NCBI GenBank assembly: GCA_001661515.1
Contig: LUVW01000010.1
Location: forward strand, 723,925-787,924
DNA from: Capniomyces stellatus
Lineage: Eukaryota > Kickxellomycota > Harpellomycetes > Harpellales > Legeriomycetaceae
Reading direction: 5' to 3'
Length of the DNA: 64,000 nt
Positions 52,515-64,000 of the stretch are shown piece after piece. The notes beneath the pieces were generated by a model, which was not told the origin of the DNA, did not search any database, and worked only from the letters and a program-made list of their open reading frames with translations. Every line of letters starts with the position of its first letter. The first letter of the stretch is position 1. The translations under genes and the position numbers were made by a program.

Positions 52515-55500
52515 ATGGATAAATGGAAAAAAGCAGAGCCAGCTGTATACAAACATAATGGGGTTGAACATGTGGGTTCAATTGAAGGGTGTGTGGTTTG
52601 CTGGAGAAGGGATGGTGTAGTGTTCCAAGTGATTAAAATGCCAAGCAGAGACGAATTAAACGAATATGGACTGCCTAATTTGAAGTCAAGTAGTGTTAGA
52701 AAAATTGTTTTCTGCTTGATGGAATTACTGCCAAACGAAAGCAGCAATGCGGATGGAGGCTACGAGCAAAGTGGGAAAGTATACGAGCAAGACGGCAATC
52801 TGAGTGTTTCTTTGTGTGTGTTTCATGGGACAGTTGTTGAGATTTATTCTGAAAGTGGGGAAAGCAATGTTGTTGAAGTGGGAGAAACGACGGGAAATAT
52901 ATTGGCCTTGTCGACAGGGTTTATCTATAAGCGGGTAGCTGCAGTCGAAAGCAATTGTAGAGTGATAAGTGCAAAGGGGAAGGGCGCGAGGCTGTACATG
53001 CTGAGCGGACTTTCAAATGCAATACAAAGTATACACATCAAGCAAGATGGAATAGCGAAAAGTGATGTGATTGATGCTAACGCTGAAAACTTTGAGATAT
53101 TAGGACAATATAGAACAGCAAGGGATACGGGTGCTTGCAGCCACTTGGTGCTATTTAATAAGGAGAGAAGGAGGGTGGAGGTTTATGGTATGGCTAATGA
53201 AAAGGTTAAAGAGGGTAGAGGCCGTAGAAGGAAAACAGAGTGGTTGGGATTTGGTGAAAAGAAAGAAACTGATAAAAATAAAATAAAGGCAAAACGGGTG
53301 AGCGGTATAGGGCCACAGTGGCTGAGCTTTGGTGAGGGGGTTTTGGCTGGCTCTAGAGAGATTGGGTCGGGGATGCAGGAGAGCTTAATAAAAAAGAACA
53401 GGAAGCGCTCGAGTTTTGGGATAGAAAACAGAGGGGGGACGCCGGCTTACTCGCTGGGATCGGATTGGGTGGATATGAAAAGAGAGGGATTTGACTTTGA
53501 GTTGGGATTTGATAAAGAAATGAGCGACGAAAATGGCAGAGAGGACGGTGTTGGTGTGGAAGATGGTGGGGATGTGGATTGCGGAAGAGTAATTTTGGAG
53601 AAAAAGTGGCAAGAAACTACACCAGACATCGAAGCTGATGGTAGCGGCGGAGAAGAGGATATAAATCAACACATCAAATTGGTGGTTGTAAATGGTAGGA
53701 AGGGGGAGGCTAGATTATGCGTTTTGAACAGAGACAAGGAGCTGATAACAGTGTACAATGGAGACGACTATGGGATCGAGTATGTGGTTGGTGGAATGGA
53801 TATATGTAGGGTGTACAGTGACGAGTGGGAAAATAGAATGGGATTTTTGTGTATCAGTGCAAGAGGAGAGCTTAGTTTGGTGGTTGACGACGGAGTAAAG
53901 GTAAATATACCGCTGAAAACTCATTATGGTGGTATTTCAAACAAAAGTCCAAGTTTATGCAAGAGGGATGAGTTTCAAATATACTACAAAGGAGATGGAG
54001 GATACTTGGTAGAAAGTTTTGATGGAACGATAGAGACTGTAGAGGTAAAAGGATGTTTAAAAAGCAGAGTTATCAAGAGACTGGTGGCTGGGCTATCGTT
54101 TGGGTTGGAGAGAAACAGGTACAGGGTGTTGGCAGGAAAGATTTACTCGAAAATCCAGGAGACGGGGCAGGTGGGATCAGAAGTAGATGAAATGGGGTTT
54201 GAAGAGGAGTGGGAAATATTCAAAGATAGAGTAATGATGGTTTTATCTGATGCTAAAGGCGAATATCGGGTCTCAAGGGGGATTTTGGTATCGATGCATT
54301 TGGTGCATCAGGATTGTTTGGTGACTTTTAAGGGCTGGAGCAGGGAGTTGGAAAAGCTTACGGAACTGCTAAAGAAAATCTCAGGGTGTATAGGAGAGCA
54401 GCTATACTACAGATACTACAATGCGGTGATTTTGGAGTGTACGGGGGTTCGAGGCGAGGACTTTGAACAAGAAGAAAACTTTGATGTAAAAGTAAGTTAT
54501 GATAACAAAGAGCCTCTGCTGATAAAACGGTGGGTAGATTTTAAAATAAACACGCCCAAGAACTTGGGCGATGAGTGTGGCTGTATTGGCAGTAATTTGG
54601 GTTGTTGCAAAAGCAGCGTCAAAGTTCCAGGATTTCCAGGCCTGGGTGATGTTGCTCAGTACCTGGGGATTAAGGGTATAAAGCCAATCGGTGTACAGGG
54701 AAATGTTAACAAGGCGACTAGCCTGGCTGTGTTGATTGTGGACCGGTACAGCAAGATGGTGAGTGGGTGTAATGGTGCTGTTGGAGGAAATGGAGAGGTA
54801 GAAAGGGTTGAGGATTGGGTCAAGAGAAACAAGATTAAAAGGAGCGAGGTTATGGAACTAAACTATGGATTAAAGTTGGCTTTTTTATCGATTATTGAGT
54901 TTTCAAAGTCAAGGACTGATATTACTTGCTTGAGCATTGGTGATAACCATGGCGGGCCGAAATTAGAAAGAGAAAACTTGGCTATGGGTATTGGTGCAAA
55001 TAACAGGGAGGAGCGCAGCGTAAAGATATATGAGAAAGCGAAAAATGGAGACAAAAATGAAAACAAAAGTGTAAATACGTGGGAGTTAGATTTAGGCCAA
55101 CAGAGTAGAAACAAAGCAATAAAAAATAGATCAAGTGGGTTGTTGGTGGTGATAAGGAATTTGGGGGAGGCAGTGGCGAGTGGAGGGGTTGGATTCTCAA
55201 CAAAAGGAATGGATACGCATAAGCCAATTGGATACAGAGACATTGACTTGTCGGTGGACATCAAGGGCGAAAACCGGCCAATGGTAGTGCAAAGAGCACA
55301 GATCAGGGCAGATATACTAACAAGGGCGATGTTTTTTAACGGGGTTGGTGGAGGATTGGAGATTAGGAGGGACGATCTGGGCAAAGTGCGGCCTTCTTGG
55401 ATTCAGCTGAATCGGCCGGTGGATCTTGGGGGAATAATAGCGCGAGTGTCGCCAAATGACCCGGTATACTCTGAGATAGTTGAGGCAAATAGAACGGCAA

Positions 55501-57584
55501 TGGCAACACACGCAGGGTTTCTGTTTAGTTTGGGGCTGGGGGTCAGGACTGGGTCTGGGAGTGGACAGGAGCCTGTGCTTGCAAGGATGGAGTTGTGGCA
55601 GATGATTCCGTACTTCAGCATGAAGCATGACCTAACCACCTGTGCATTGCTGATAAGCAAGTCAATTTTGAGTGCAAGCAGATGGCGCTTTGAGGCGGAA
55701 ACAAACACGATAAACCTGGCTAAGCTGCACATTCCAAAGCTGATGAGTGACCCAAACAACAGCAACAAGTTTTGTTCCAGTCTGATGGTCCAAAGCTCTG
55801 CGGTGCTGGGGTTGGGGCTGATATACGAGGCGTCGTTCCATGCTAAAACAGTTCTTTTCTTGTTGGAAGAGCTGGTAAGCTTTGGAAGTCTACACGCAGG
55901 GGCGGGTTTGGATAGCGGGCTGGGACACAATACGAACACCATTAGCGATATTCGCGCACAGGGCGAGTACAATCTTGTGTGTGGAGTATCGCTTGGACTG
56001 GTGTGTTTGAGTAGCAGTGTTGGCAGGGAAACAAACAGGGATTCCAAGAACAAGCTGCTGGAAGTTATCCTGGATAAACTGGTGCCAGTCCTGAACAACC
56101 AGCAGAAAATCGAACTTGGCTCCAGTTTTGCTAGCGGGTCGTTTAACGCAAAAAAAATCAGGAAAAAGTCGCAAATTTCGGCGCTGAATTCTAAAGTGCG
56201 CGAGCCAGCTGCGGTACTGGCACTTGGAATTGCATTTATGCGCTCTAACCACCCAGTCGTATCTCTGGAGCTTCTGCTTCCACTAAAAACACTTTTGGTG
56301 GTTGAAAGCATGCCAGACGAACTGCTGATGCACCGAGCCATTGCGTATGGTCTGATCAACCTGGACAGCGTGGATGCAACCAAAAAATCTATTCTTGGTC
56401 TTTTGCCCAGAGTCCTGCTTGACTGCTTGGGTGTGACTGAACACAGCCTACTTGGTCTGGATCTACCTCCTGAAAACAATCTGCCTGCTTACCGATCGTT
56501 TCTGAGTCTGCTGGTCGGCAATTTGGTTGTATTGTCGCTGAAGCACGCAGGCTCTACATCTGAACCAACTGGTTCCTTGCTTATCGAGTGTATTGTGCAC
56601 TTTATCAGCTTGATTGAGCAATTGGTTAAAGTCAAGAGCTACGAAAGCTCGCTGACATCTACCAACCTGGTGCTAAACTCATCCATCCTGTTTGTGTGCG
56701 TTGGAATAGTAAACATTAGGTCCAGTAGCACCTCACCTTCGCATAGCTACAGACCAGCTCTTGACCTGACAGAGTATTTCTATGAAAACTACGTTGACTA
56801 CTTGGTTGCCGAATCCAGCCTGGATCTACAAAACATATCTCTTCCCGAATCTGGCTCTAATGACCAGCATGCAAATCTGTGCAGCCTTGTATTTCACGTT
56901 TCAACCAAACTAAACCTTGCCAGATCCCTGCTCAACCTAAATAATGCCACCAATTTGCTCTTGTATGGCTCAGAACACAGTATTGCAATGCTCCTGACTT
57001 CTTTGCTCCCTCTATCTCCTCAGCTATTCAACTCCAACCCTTCAAATATCAACAGTCGCTTTGGCAGCCGCAACGCCCTTGGCAAACCAGCAAACCATCC
57101 CGAGTTTGATATCTTTACTTTTACAAACTACCTTTGGCTAGCAACTCTTTGCCCGCTCAAGCCATCAACCAGTACCACGACTTGTCCCAGCTCTAAATCT
57201 AGCCTCAACTCCCAATACAGCCCCAGCCCCAGACCCTTGGTTTTGTCTGCAATAAGTGCCAACGGGAACATTGACCCTGACTCCTACTCTTGCGATATTG
57301 ACTTTTTAGCCTCTGATTTGAAAACTGCCCTGTACAACACAGCATTAGTCTCCAATTTTAACACCAAATGCTTTCCCTCCTGTACATTTGCCGACATTTT
57401 CTCTCTAAATATTTTAAACCACTTATCACTGCCGTTTACAAATTCACCAAACTCCACTCACTGTAGCCACCTCCACACCCACGCTTCAGCCGGATCACGA
57501 ACCATTCCCGATCCAGCTGCTGTGGGCATAGATTTCCTACACTACATCACTTTTGATTGTATTTCTTGGCTGATCAACCTATAA
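52515..57584 (+). CDS. APC1: Anaphase-promoting complex subunit 1 (APC1/Cut4/BimE)
   Basis: The largest scaffold subunit of the APC/C ubiquitin ligase that drives exit from mitosis. A single frame of 1689 aa (S. pombe Cut4 is about 1460). The N-terminal 600 residues are beta-rich, as expected for the WD-type domain, with a long charged insert at about 230-390. The signature proteasome/cyclosome (PC) repeats lie at about residues 1075-1310: LHIPKLMSD, QSSAVLGLGLIYEASFHAKT, EYNLVCGVSLGLVCL, REPAAVLALGIAFMR, SMPDELLMHRAIAYGLI. The His-Ile-Pro and Gly-Leu-Gly-Leu patterns are typical of APC1. C-terminal blocks are diverged and Ser/Asn-rich. Composition runs from very G-rich (for example 53520-53580) to C-rich (57180-57240). 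Confidence 0.9.
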   Translation: MDKWKKAEPAVYKHNGVEHVGSIEGCVVCWRRDGVVFQVIKMPSRDELNEYGLPNLKSSSVRKIVFCLMELLPNESSNADGGYEQSGKVYEQDGNLSVSLCVFHGTVVEIYSESGESNVVEVGETTGNILALSTGFIYKRVAAVESNCRVISAKGKGARLYMLSGLSNAIQSIHIKQDGIAKSDVIDANAENFEILGQYRTARDTGACSHLVLFNKERRRVEVYGMANEKVKEGRGRRRKTEWLGFGEKKETDKNKIKAKRVSGIGPQWLSFGEGVLAGSREIGSGMQESLIKKNRKRSSFGIENRGGTPAYSLGSDWVDMKREGFDFELGFDKEMSDENGREDGVGVEDGGDVDCGRVILEKKWQETTPDIEADGSGGEEDINQHIKLVVVNGRKGEARLCVLNRDKELITVYNGDDYGIEYVVGGMDICRVYSDEWENRMGFLCISARGELSLVVDDGVKVNIPLKTHYGGISNKSPSLCKRDEFQIYYKGDGGYLVESFDGTIETVEVKGCLKSRVIKRLVAGLSFGLERNRYRVLAGKIYSKIQETGQVGSEVDEMGFEEEWEIFKDRVMMVLSDAKGEYRVSRGILVSMHLVHQDCLVTFKGWSRELEKLTELLKKISGCIGEQLYYRYYNAVILECTGVRGEDFEQEENFDVKVSYDNKEPLLIKRWVDFKINTPKNLGDECGCIGSNLGCCKSSVKVPGFPGLGDVAQYLGIKGIKPIGVQGNVNKATSLAVLIVDRYSKMVSGCNGAVGGNGEVERVEDWVKRNKIKRSEVMELNYGLKLAFLSIIEFSKSRTDITCLSIGDNHGGPKLERENLAMGIGANNREERSVKIYEKAKNGDKNENKSVNTWELDLGQQSRNKAIKNRSSGLLVVIRNLGEAVASGGVGFSTKGMDTHKPIGYRDIDLSVDIKGENRPMVVQRAQIRADILTRAMFFNGVGGGLEIRRDDLGKVRPSWIQLNRPVDLGGIIARVSPNDPVYSEIVEANRTAMATHAGFLFSLGLGVRTGSGSGQEPVLARMELWQMIPYFSMKHDLTTCALLISKSILSASRWRFEAETNTINLAKLHIPKLMSDPNNSNKFCSSLMVQSSAVLGLGLIYEASFHAKTVLFLLEELVSFGSLHAGAGLDSGLGHNTNTISDIRAQGEYNLVCGVSLGLVCLSSSVGRETNRDSKNKLLEVILDKLVPVLNNQQKIELGSSFASGSFNAKKIRKKSQISALNSKVREPAAVLALGIAFMRSNHPVVSLELLLPLKTLLVVESMPDELLMHRAIAYGLINLDSVDATKKSILGLLPRVLLDCLGVTEHSLLGLDLPPENNLPAYRSFLSLLVGNLVVLSLKHAGSTSEPTGSLLIECIVHFISLIEQLVKVKSYESSLTSTNLVLNSSILFVCVGIVNIRSSSTSPSHSYRPALDLTEYFYENYVDYLVAESSLDLQNISLPESGSNDQHANLCSLVFHVSTKLNLARSLLNLNNATNLLLYGSEHSIAMLLTSLLPLSPQLFNSNPSNINSRFGSRNALGKPANHPEFDIFTFTNYLWLATLCPLKPSTSTTTCPSSKSSLNSQYSPSPRPLVLSAISANGNIDPDSYSCDIDFLASDLKTALYNTALVSNFNTKCFPSCTFADIFSLNILNHLSLPFTNSPNSTHCSHLHTHASAGSRTIPDPAAVGIDFLHYITFDCISWLINL

Positions 57585-58412
57585 TTTCTTTTTTTTCTTT
57601 TTTTTTTTTTACTCATTTCCTTTTTTTTCTTTCTACTTTTTTTTTCCAATTTACAAGTGGTTGTAGTTTAACAGGTTTATCACATGGTCGATGTTTGGGC
57701 TCTGTGCAACATTTCAAGATTTTTCAACTCTTTTGCAATATCTGGATGTTTTAACTAATCAACGTAGATTAACTGGTGAGAAAAAAAAAAGGGGGGGAAG
57801 GTAAAATGAGAATCTTTCGAAAGTCTAGGCAGTCGAATTACAGTTAAACTACTGTTTCTTGTCAATTAACTGATAAGCAACGCTGATGTGATTATTCCTA
57901 ATTGCACAGCACCACCCAAGGCTTTTTCCTTTCTTTCATTACTAAAGTTAAACTTTTTAAAACTGATAAGGAGTGGGTGGAGTAACTAAATTGAAACCAT
58001 CAAACCAACCAATACTTAAAAAACATGAATCAGTCTAGTAATCAAAGGCTACATTAAGCTCTTTGCAATTTTGGATAATTTGAATGTGAAGATCCCAGAA
58101 CTTTTTGACGGAGATTAGGTAATACTGAACTAGGGAAGGAGCTTATTGACGAATGATGGACGATTTTAATTTTTATGTTCCTATCTATAATCAGACTTGT
58201 TCATCGATAAACCAAATATTTAAACGTCAATAAAAAAAAAAGCTTTTGATTTATTTTTAACCTCAACAGTTCGATACTTGTTATTAATCACATTATAAAC
58301 TTTTGCCAAACAACTTGCCAAATTAAGACCAAGATCAACTTAACCTTATTAAAGGTTCAGGTTTATAAAATAGCCAAATACATTTTAATTTGAACAAATT
58401 TAGATTTCCAAG
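57585..58412. other. Spacer after APC1
   Basis: T-rich 3' region at 57585-57650 (probable 3' UTR/terminator), then AT-rich sequence. No gene seen. Confidence 0.4.
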
Positions 58413-58667
58413 ATAAAAGCCGTTCTTGTTTTAGTTGCATTTGTAACACTAGTCAACGCTCACAATCATAGCTCCCCATCGATAAATACTTTAAACTTAG
58501 AAAGCAGAGGTGGTAAAGTTTATAATTGATATAACAAGGTGCTACACTAGACGTCACTTCTTTTTTTTCATTCTTTTCTTCTTTTCTTTTCTTCTTTTTT
58601 TTCACTTTCAGGTTTTAATTTAAAAAGGTTAAAAAAATTTTGGTTAAAAAAAATAAATACAAACTAG
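58413..58667 (+). CDS. Possible secreted cationic peptide, no ATG start, two exons
   Basis: Exon 1 (58413-58512) encodes a textbook signal peptide (KAVLVLVAFVTLVNA) followed by HNHSSPSINTLNLESRG. A GTAAAG donor and, after a polypyrimidine tract, a TTTCAG acceptor at 58606-58611 join in phase to exon 2 (58612-58667). Exon 2 encodes a Lys-rich tail with FNLKRLKKFWLKK and a stop. The start position has ATA where ATG would be expected, and an in-frame TAG lies 12 bases upstream, so no ATG serves this frame. Explanations: a gene disabled by a start mutation, a non-ATG start, a missing spliced first exon (a TTTAG acceptor precedes it) or chance. About 51 codons. Amphipathic basic tails occur in antimicrobial and signalling peptides; nothing shows that function here. 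Confidence 0.35.
58561..58611 (+). other. Polypyrimidine tract and acceptor of the candidate peptide gene
   Basis: About 50 bp of T and C ending TTTCAG. It is unusually long compared with other introns in the window, which rarely show more than 10-15 pyrimidines before the acceptor. Confidence 0.4.
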
Positions 58668-60139
58668 ATCAGAGGGGATCAAAAAGTTGGAAATTAATTA
58701 AACTTGTACACCAAGTCAAACCAAACCAAGTCAAACCAAACCAAACCAATCCAAATCAGATCAATCAAATCAAATAAAATTCAAACCAAGCTCAAAAAGT
58801 TGTGCTTTTTACGTTTATGACCTTTTTACAAAACAAAAAGTTGAAACATTAATTACCTGTAATCGAACACATGAGAAAAAAATTAACCTAAAATTAACAA
58901 ATACAACGTTAATTGATTCTATTGTTTTTCTTTGCATTTTTTTTCTTCTCTTTCTCTGTTCTTTTCTTCTTTTTTTTTTGGGAAGGGTGGAAACAAGGGT
59001 TGGATAATTTAGAACAAAAATGCCCGCCATCTCTTCAATAAGCACATAAATCCTTGACCAAAGGGGGGAGGTGATGGAATGAAGAATAAGGAGTTTTTGT
59101 ACCTAGAACTCAAAACAAAATGTTGTGTATTGCAAAGAATGTTACAAGATTGAAAATTATTAATAAATGCTTGCATTTTTAGTTGCATTTAAAAGTGAAA
59201 ATCTTGAGCGTGATAATATTTCTTTTAGACTCTAGAAATCGATTCGCTTTTATAAAGCGTGTATTAATCTGATAATTGTCACTTTTATAATCAGTGAAAT
59301 GGGATTTTATGAATTCTGAAGCTTTGTTGAATCGGAAATTTTGCTATTTTGTCAGCCTCTGATGCTTGCAAAATGGTTTCTTACATTTACGTGTTCCGTT
59401 TGTTCCAGTAAGAAAAAAGGTTCAAAACTTTTTTTATTTTTTCATTACAAGATTTGCTTTGGGTGCTCTTTAACTCTAAGCAAAAAAACCCTTAGAGGGC
59501 CGTCTGAGGTTTGAGTTGTTTGTGTGCTCTGCCGCCAATAGGAGTATATATATCATAGTTTATTATATCTCATTGTCAAAACAAGCCAACAACTGGCTCA
59601 TCAATGCACTACCTGCAATTGGCCAATAATCTTTAATTTTTTTAAAAATAAGCTCGGCTTAACATCTAATAAGGTTTAGGCTCTGTCTTTAAACTAATTA
59701 CGTTCAGATTTGAACTCATTTATTTTCCACCTATACATACTTGCATTGGTGTGTGTCAAATGGATAGGTAAACCACCATGCAAATAATATGACAGTAGCC
59801 CGTGTTTGCCTTTTTTGTTTTTTTGTTCTCTCCATTCATTTCTTGGTCGCTATATAAAACTAGCAAAAAAAATAGTCGATAAAAACACATAAATAAATTG
59901 GTACTAAAAAAGCAAAAAGTAATAATAGAAAAAAGCAGCTCAAAACTTGATCACTAAATCAAAAAGTGTTAGTAAATAAATAAATTACAAATTACAAATT
60001 ACAAATCAAAAAAAAACAACTATTCAAATTCATTGCCAACTTTTTTTTTTTTTTAAAAAACAAAAAAAGAAAGGAAATTTTTTTTGAGGCTCTATTCAGC
60101 GTTTGAATTAATATATAAATCACAATCAAAAGTTCTAGA
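58668..60139. other. 1.5-kb AT-rich spacer upstream of GPD
   Basis: Contains CAAACCAAACC-type short tandems at 58715-58765 and a T-run/A-run palindrome at 60041-60060 about 80 bp before the GPD ATG. No gene seen; presumed GPD promoter on the right side. Confidence 0.4.
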
Positions 60140-61931
60140 ATGTTGAAGACATTAAGCGTGCTTAGAACAAGAAATTCTTTAATTCAAAACTCTCGATTTA
60201 ACTTTAAACTCGATTTCTTCAAACACAACACACCTTTCTCTGCTTTCAAGTCTACTATAAACTCTAACACAAACATACAATACAACAAAAACAATTTTAA
60301 TAAAATGGAAAAGATTTGTGTTTATGGATCAGGAAACTGGTAAATGCTAATTACTAATTACTAGAAAAAAAAGTACTGTTGACATTTATACCACCACTGT
60401 TTAGCTGTGATTTCCGTGCCATAAACAGCTACCGCCCTTTTGAGCATATTTGCTATACCGCCGCGTTTGAATTTCGAAATTCAAATGCCAGAATCTTGAA
60501 AAAGCGGAAAATAAACCTACGCCAAACTGAACTCAAACCAACTGACGCTTGTGTTGTTGATTCTTCTTTCTCTCTTTCTCTCAAATAGGGGTACAACCGC
60601 AGCCAGAATCATTGCGGAAAATGTCAATAGATACGATAACTTTGACAAGACCATAAACTTTTATGTTCATGAAATGCTTGTTGACGGTAAAAAGCTTACC
60701 GAAATCATCAACGAGACTCACGAAAACGTCAAGTATGTGTTGTTTTTATTATTATTAATATTACTTTTAGTACTAATACTGAAACTGCGACTGTAGAAGT
60801 ATTAACAGCCAACCAATATCAGCAGTCCAGGAAATTCATTCAAATAACAAATATATCGACACTCAAACTAATAAACAACTCTACTTTGGCTCTATTCTTG
60901 TTGTAGATATCTTCCAGGATTTAAGATTCCAGAAAACGTTGTTGCTATCCCAGACGTACAAGTAGCGCTGAAAGGAGTAACTATGCTTGTTTTGGTAGTG
61001 CCACACCAGTTCCTTGAAAGTGCATTGGAGGGAATCAAGAAGTGCGTTGATATCTCAAACCTTAAGGTTATTTCTTTGATCAAAGGACTTGTGATTGAAA
61101 GCGAGCGAATTGAAACCATCACCCAATCCATTGAAAGATCACTAAACGTCAAGCCTAGCGTGCTAAGCGGTGCCAACTTGGCCACTGAAATTGCCAGCCA
61201 AGGATTTTCCGAAACCACTATTGGCTACCATAACGAGACTGAGGGATTCCTATGGAAAAAGCTGTTTGAAACCGAATACTTCTTTGTCAGATGCGTCCCT
61301 GACGTTTATGGTGTAGAGGTTTGCGGTGCGTTGAAGAATGTTGTTGCTGTTGGTGTTGGATTTGCTGAAGGACTTGGGTAAGCAACAACAGAATTGCGAC
61401 TAGAGCTTATTTTTAACAATAGTAAAATGAAGCCATAAAAATATATATGAACACGTATACCCAAATCCAACTTTGGCATTGTACTTGATGTTTGACTTTA
61501 ACCCTTGCCAAATTAAACAATCTTCAACTTGCTACATTAGATGCGGAAACAACGCAAAGGCTGCTATCATGAGAGTAGGTCTTATGGAGACCAACAACTT
61601 TGCCAAATTAGCTTTCCCATCTTTCAAATACGAGACATTGATTGAAAGTTGCGGTATGGCTGATATGGTTGCTTCAAGTGTTGGTGGCAGAAACTACAGA
61701 CTGTCGGCAGAATTTGTCAAGACAAACAAATCTTTTGATGAACTTGAAGTTGAGCTTATTGGTGGTCAAAAACTCCAAGGCCCACAAACCTCAAAAGAAG
61801 CCTTTGATTACTTGAGCTTCCACGGAAAAACAAAAGATTTCCCGCTATTCACCAGTATATATAGAATCTGCTATGAAGGTGCCCCAGCCAAGTCGATCTT
61901 TGACTACGCTAAAATCGTCAACAAGCTCTAA
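60140..61931 (+). CDS. GPD1: Glycerol-3-phosphate dehydrogenase (NAD+), four exons, with N-terminal extension
   Basis: Reduces dihydroxyacetone phosphate to glycerol-3-phosphate, for glycerol and lipid synthesis and redox balance. Exons 60140-60339, 60589-60732, 60907-61377 and 61541-61931 give 401 aa. Motifs: the Rossmann GSGNWGTTAAR (split by intron 1), LVVPHQFL, KVISLIKGL, LSGANLATEIA, the catalytic-Lys block CGALKNVVAVGVGFAEGLG, then CGNNAKAAIMRVGLMETNNF, and SCGMADMVASSVGGRN. About 55 residues precede the catalytic domain (MLKTLSVLRTRNSLIQ...), rich in Asn, Ser, Lys and Phe and nearly free of acidic residues. That looks like a mitochondrial or other targeting sequence, and an internal Met (MEKICVYG) would start a plain cytosolic enzyme. 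Yeast Gpd1 also has an N-terminal extension, carrying a peroxisomal signal, but this one looks different. Confidence 0.93.
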
Positions 61932-62348
61932 ATAGTGTTTATAGTAATCCTTTATCTGTTTTTTTTTTACTTTTTCTCTCTCTCTCCCTAAATCATTAAG
62001 CGAAAGCATTTAGCTGGCTTTTGTTTGTTTAACTATTGGTTCCATTATAACACGTTTTAAACTTTTATAATTATATAAATATAACTTGGTAAACTGACAC
62101 CCATTATAACCCGTAAAAGTAACGCGATTAACCGTGGCTAAAAAAAACACTTTGCACATCATATATGGGGTACCCATAATGTTACAAATACTACAATCAA
62201 AATTATTGATTTTATTATTGCTACAATTGGATAAAAGTTATCAAATCATTAAATAATTAGACCTTAAAGGTTTAGACAGATTAGGGATAAAGGCTCGGTG
62301 TTGGAGCTAGGCGGGGAGTTAAGAATATATCTTTGGTATTAAATATGT
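61932..62348. other. Convergent 3' spacer between GPD and ECT1
   Basis: 417 bp, with a CT-rich stretch at 61965-61990 downstream of GPD. No gene seen. Confidence 0.4.

Positions 62349-64000
<1,652 letters not shown>

Noticed and set aside
55403..56479. 358-codon minus-strand frame
   Set aside because: Antisense to the APC1 PC-repeat region, which has clear family motifs.

Overview
The window is nuclear DNA from a fungus. The genes look fungal (cytosolic/vacuolar GH38 alpha-mannosidase, GT69 CAP59-type mannosyltransferase, Sec2, Ubp15, Cbf1-like bHLH). Introns are short (about 35-250 bp) with GTAAGT/GTATGT-type donors and TAG/CAG acceptors. Spacers are very AT-rich. A DIRS-type tyrosine recombinase relic and a SANTA-domain KNL2-like protein suggest an early-diverging, non-Dikarya fungus, perhaps a Kickxellomycotina/Zoopagomycota-type lineage. 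That placement is an inference; no rRNA or marker gene here fixes it.

Layout: start of an unknown gene running off the left edge (-); TAD1 tRNA adenosine deaminase, 6 exons (-); AMS1-type alpha-mannosidase, 3 exons (+); Cbf1-like bHLH factor, 3 exons (+); OST4 mini-protein (+); YIF1, 5 exons (-); mitochondrial S-adenosylmethionine carrier, 7 exons (-); two small secreted proteins (+); MsrB, 2 exons (+); a very long PPR-type protein (-); SEC2 Rab GEF (+); UBP15/USP7-type deubiquitinase, 4 exons (+); a secreted TET-repeat protein (-); a divergent histone H2A (+); a KNL2/Mis18BP1-like protein with SANTA domain, AT-hook and CENPC-type motif, 6 exons (+); a stomatin (+); a foldback repeat and a frameshifted DIRS-like tyrosine recombinase; a GT69 glycosyltransferase (+); APC1 (+); a possible secreted cationic peptide lacking an ATG (+); NAD-dependent glycerol-3-phosphate dehydrogenase with an N-terminal extension, 4 exons (+); and the 3' part of ethanolamine-phosphate cytidylyltransferase (-), running off the right edge.

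Most genes are unrelated housekeeping genes. YIF1, OST4, SEC2 and the GT69 enzyme all serve the secretory pathway, but there is no cluster logic beyond that. The most interesting neighbourhood is 41.7-46.1 kb: an unusual H2A lies 655 bp upstream of a candidate centromere-licensing protein on the same strand. The most striking compositional signal is that all the long genes run G-rich on the coding strand in their 5' half and C-rich in their 3' half, whichever strand they are on. Exon boundaries were deduced by eye from reading frame, splice consensus and family similarity, and no search was run.
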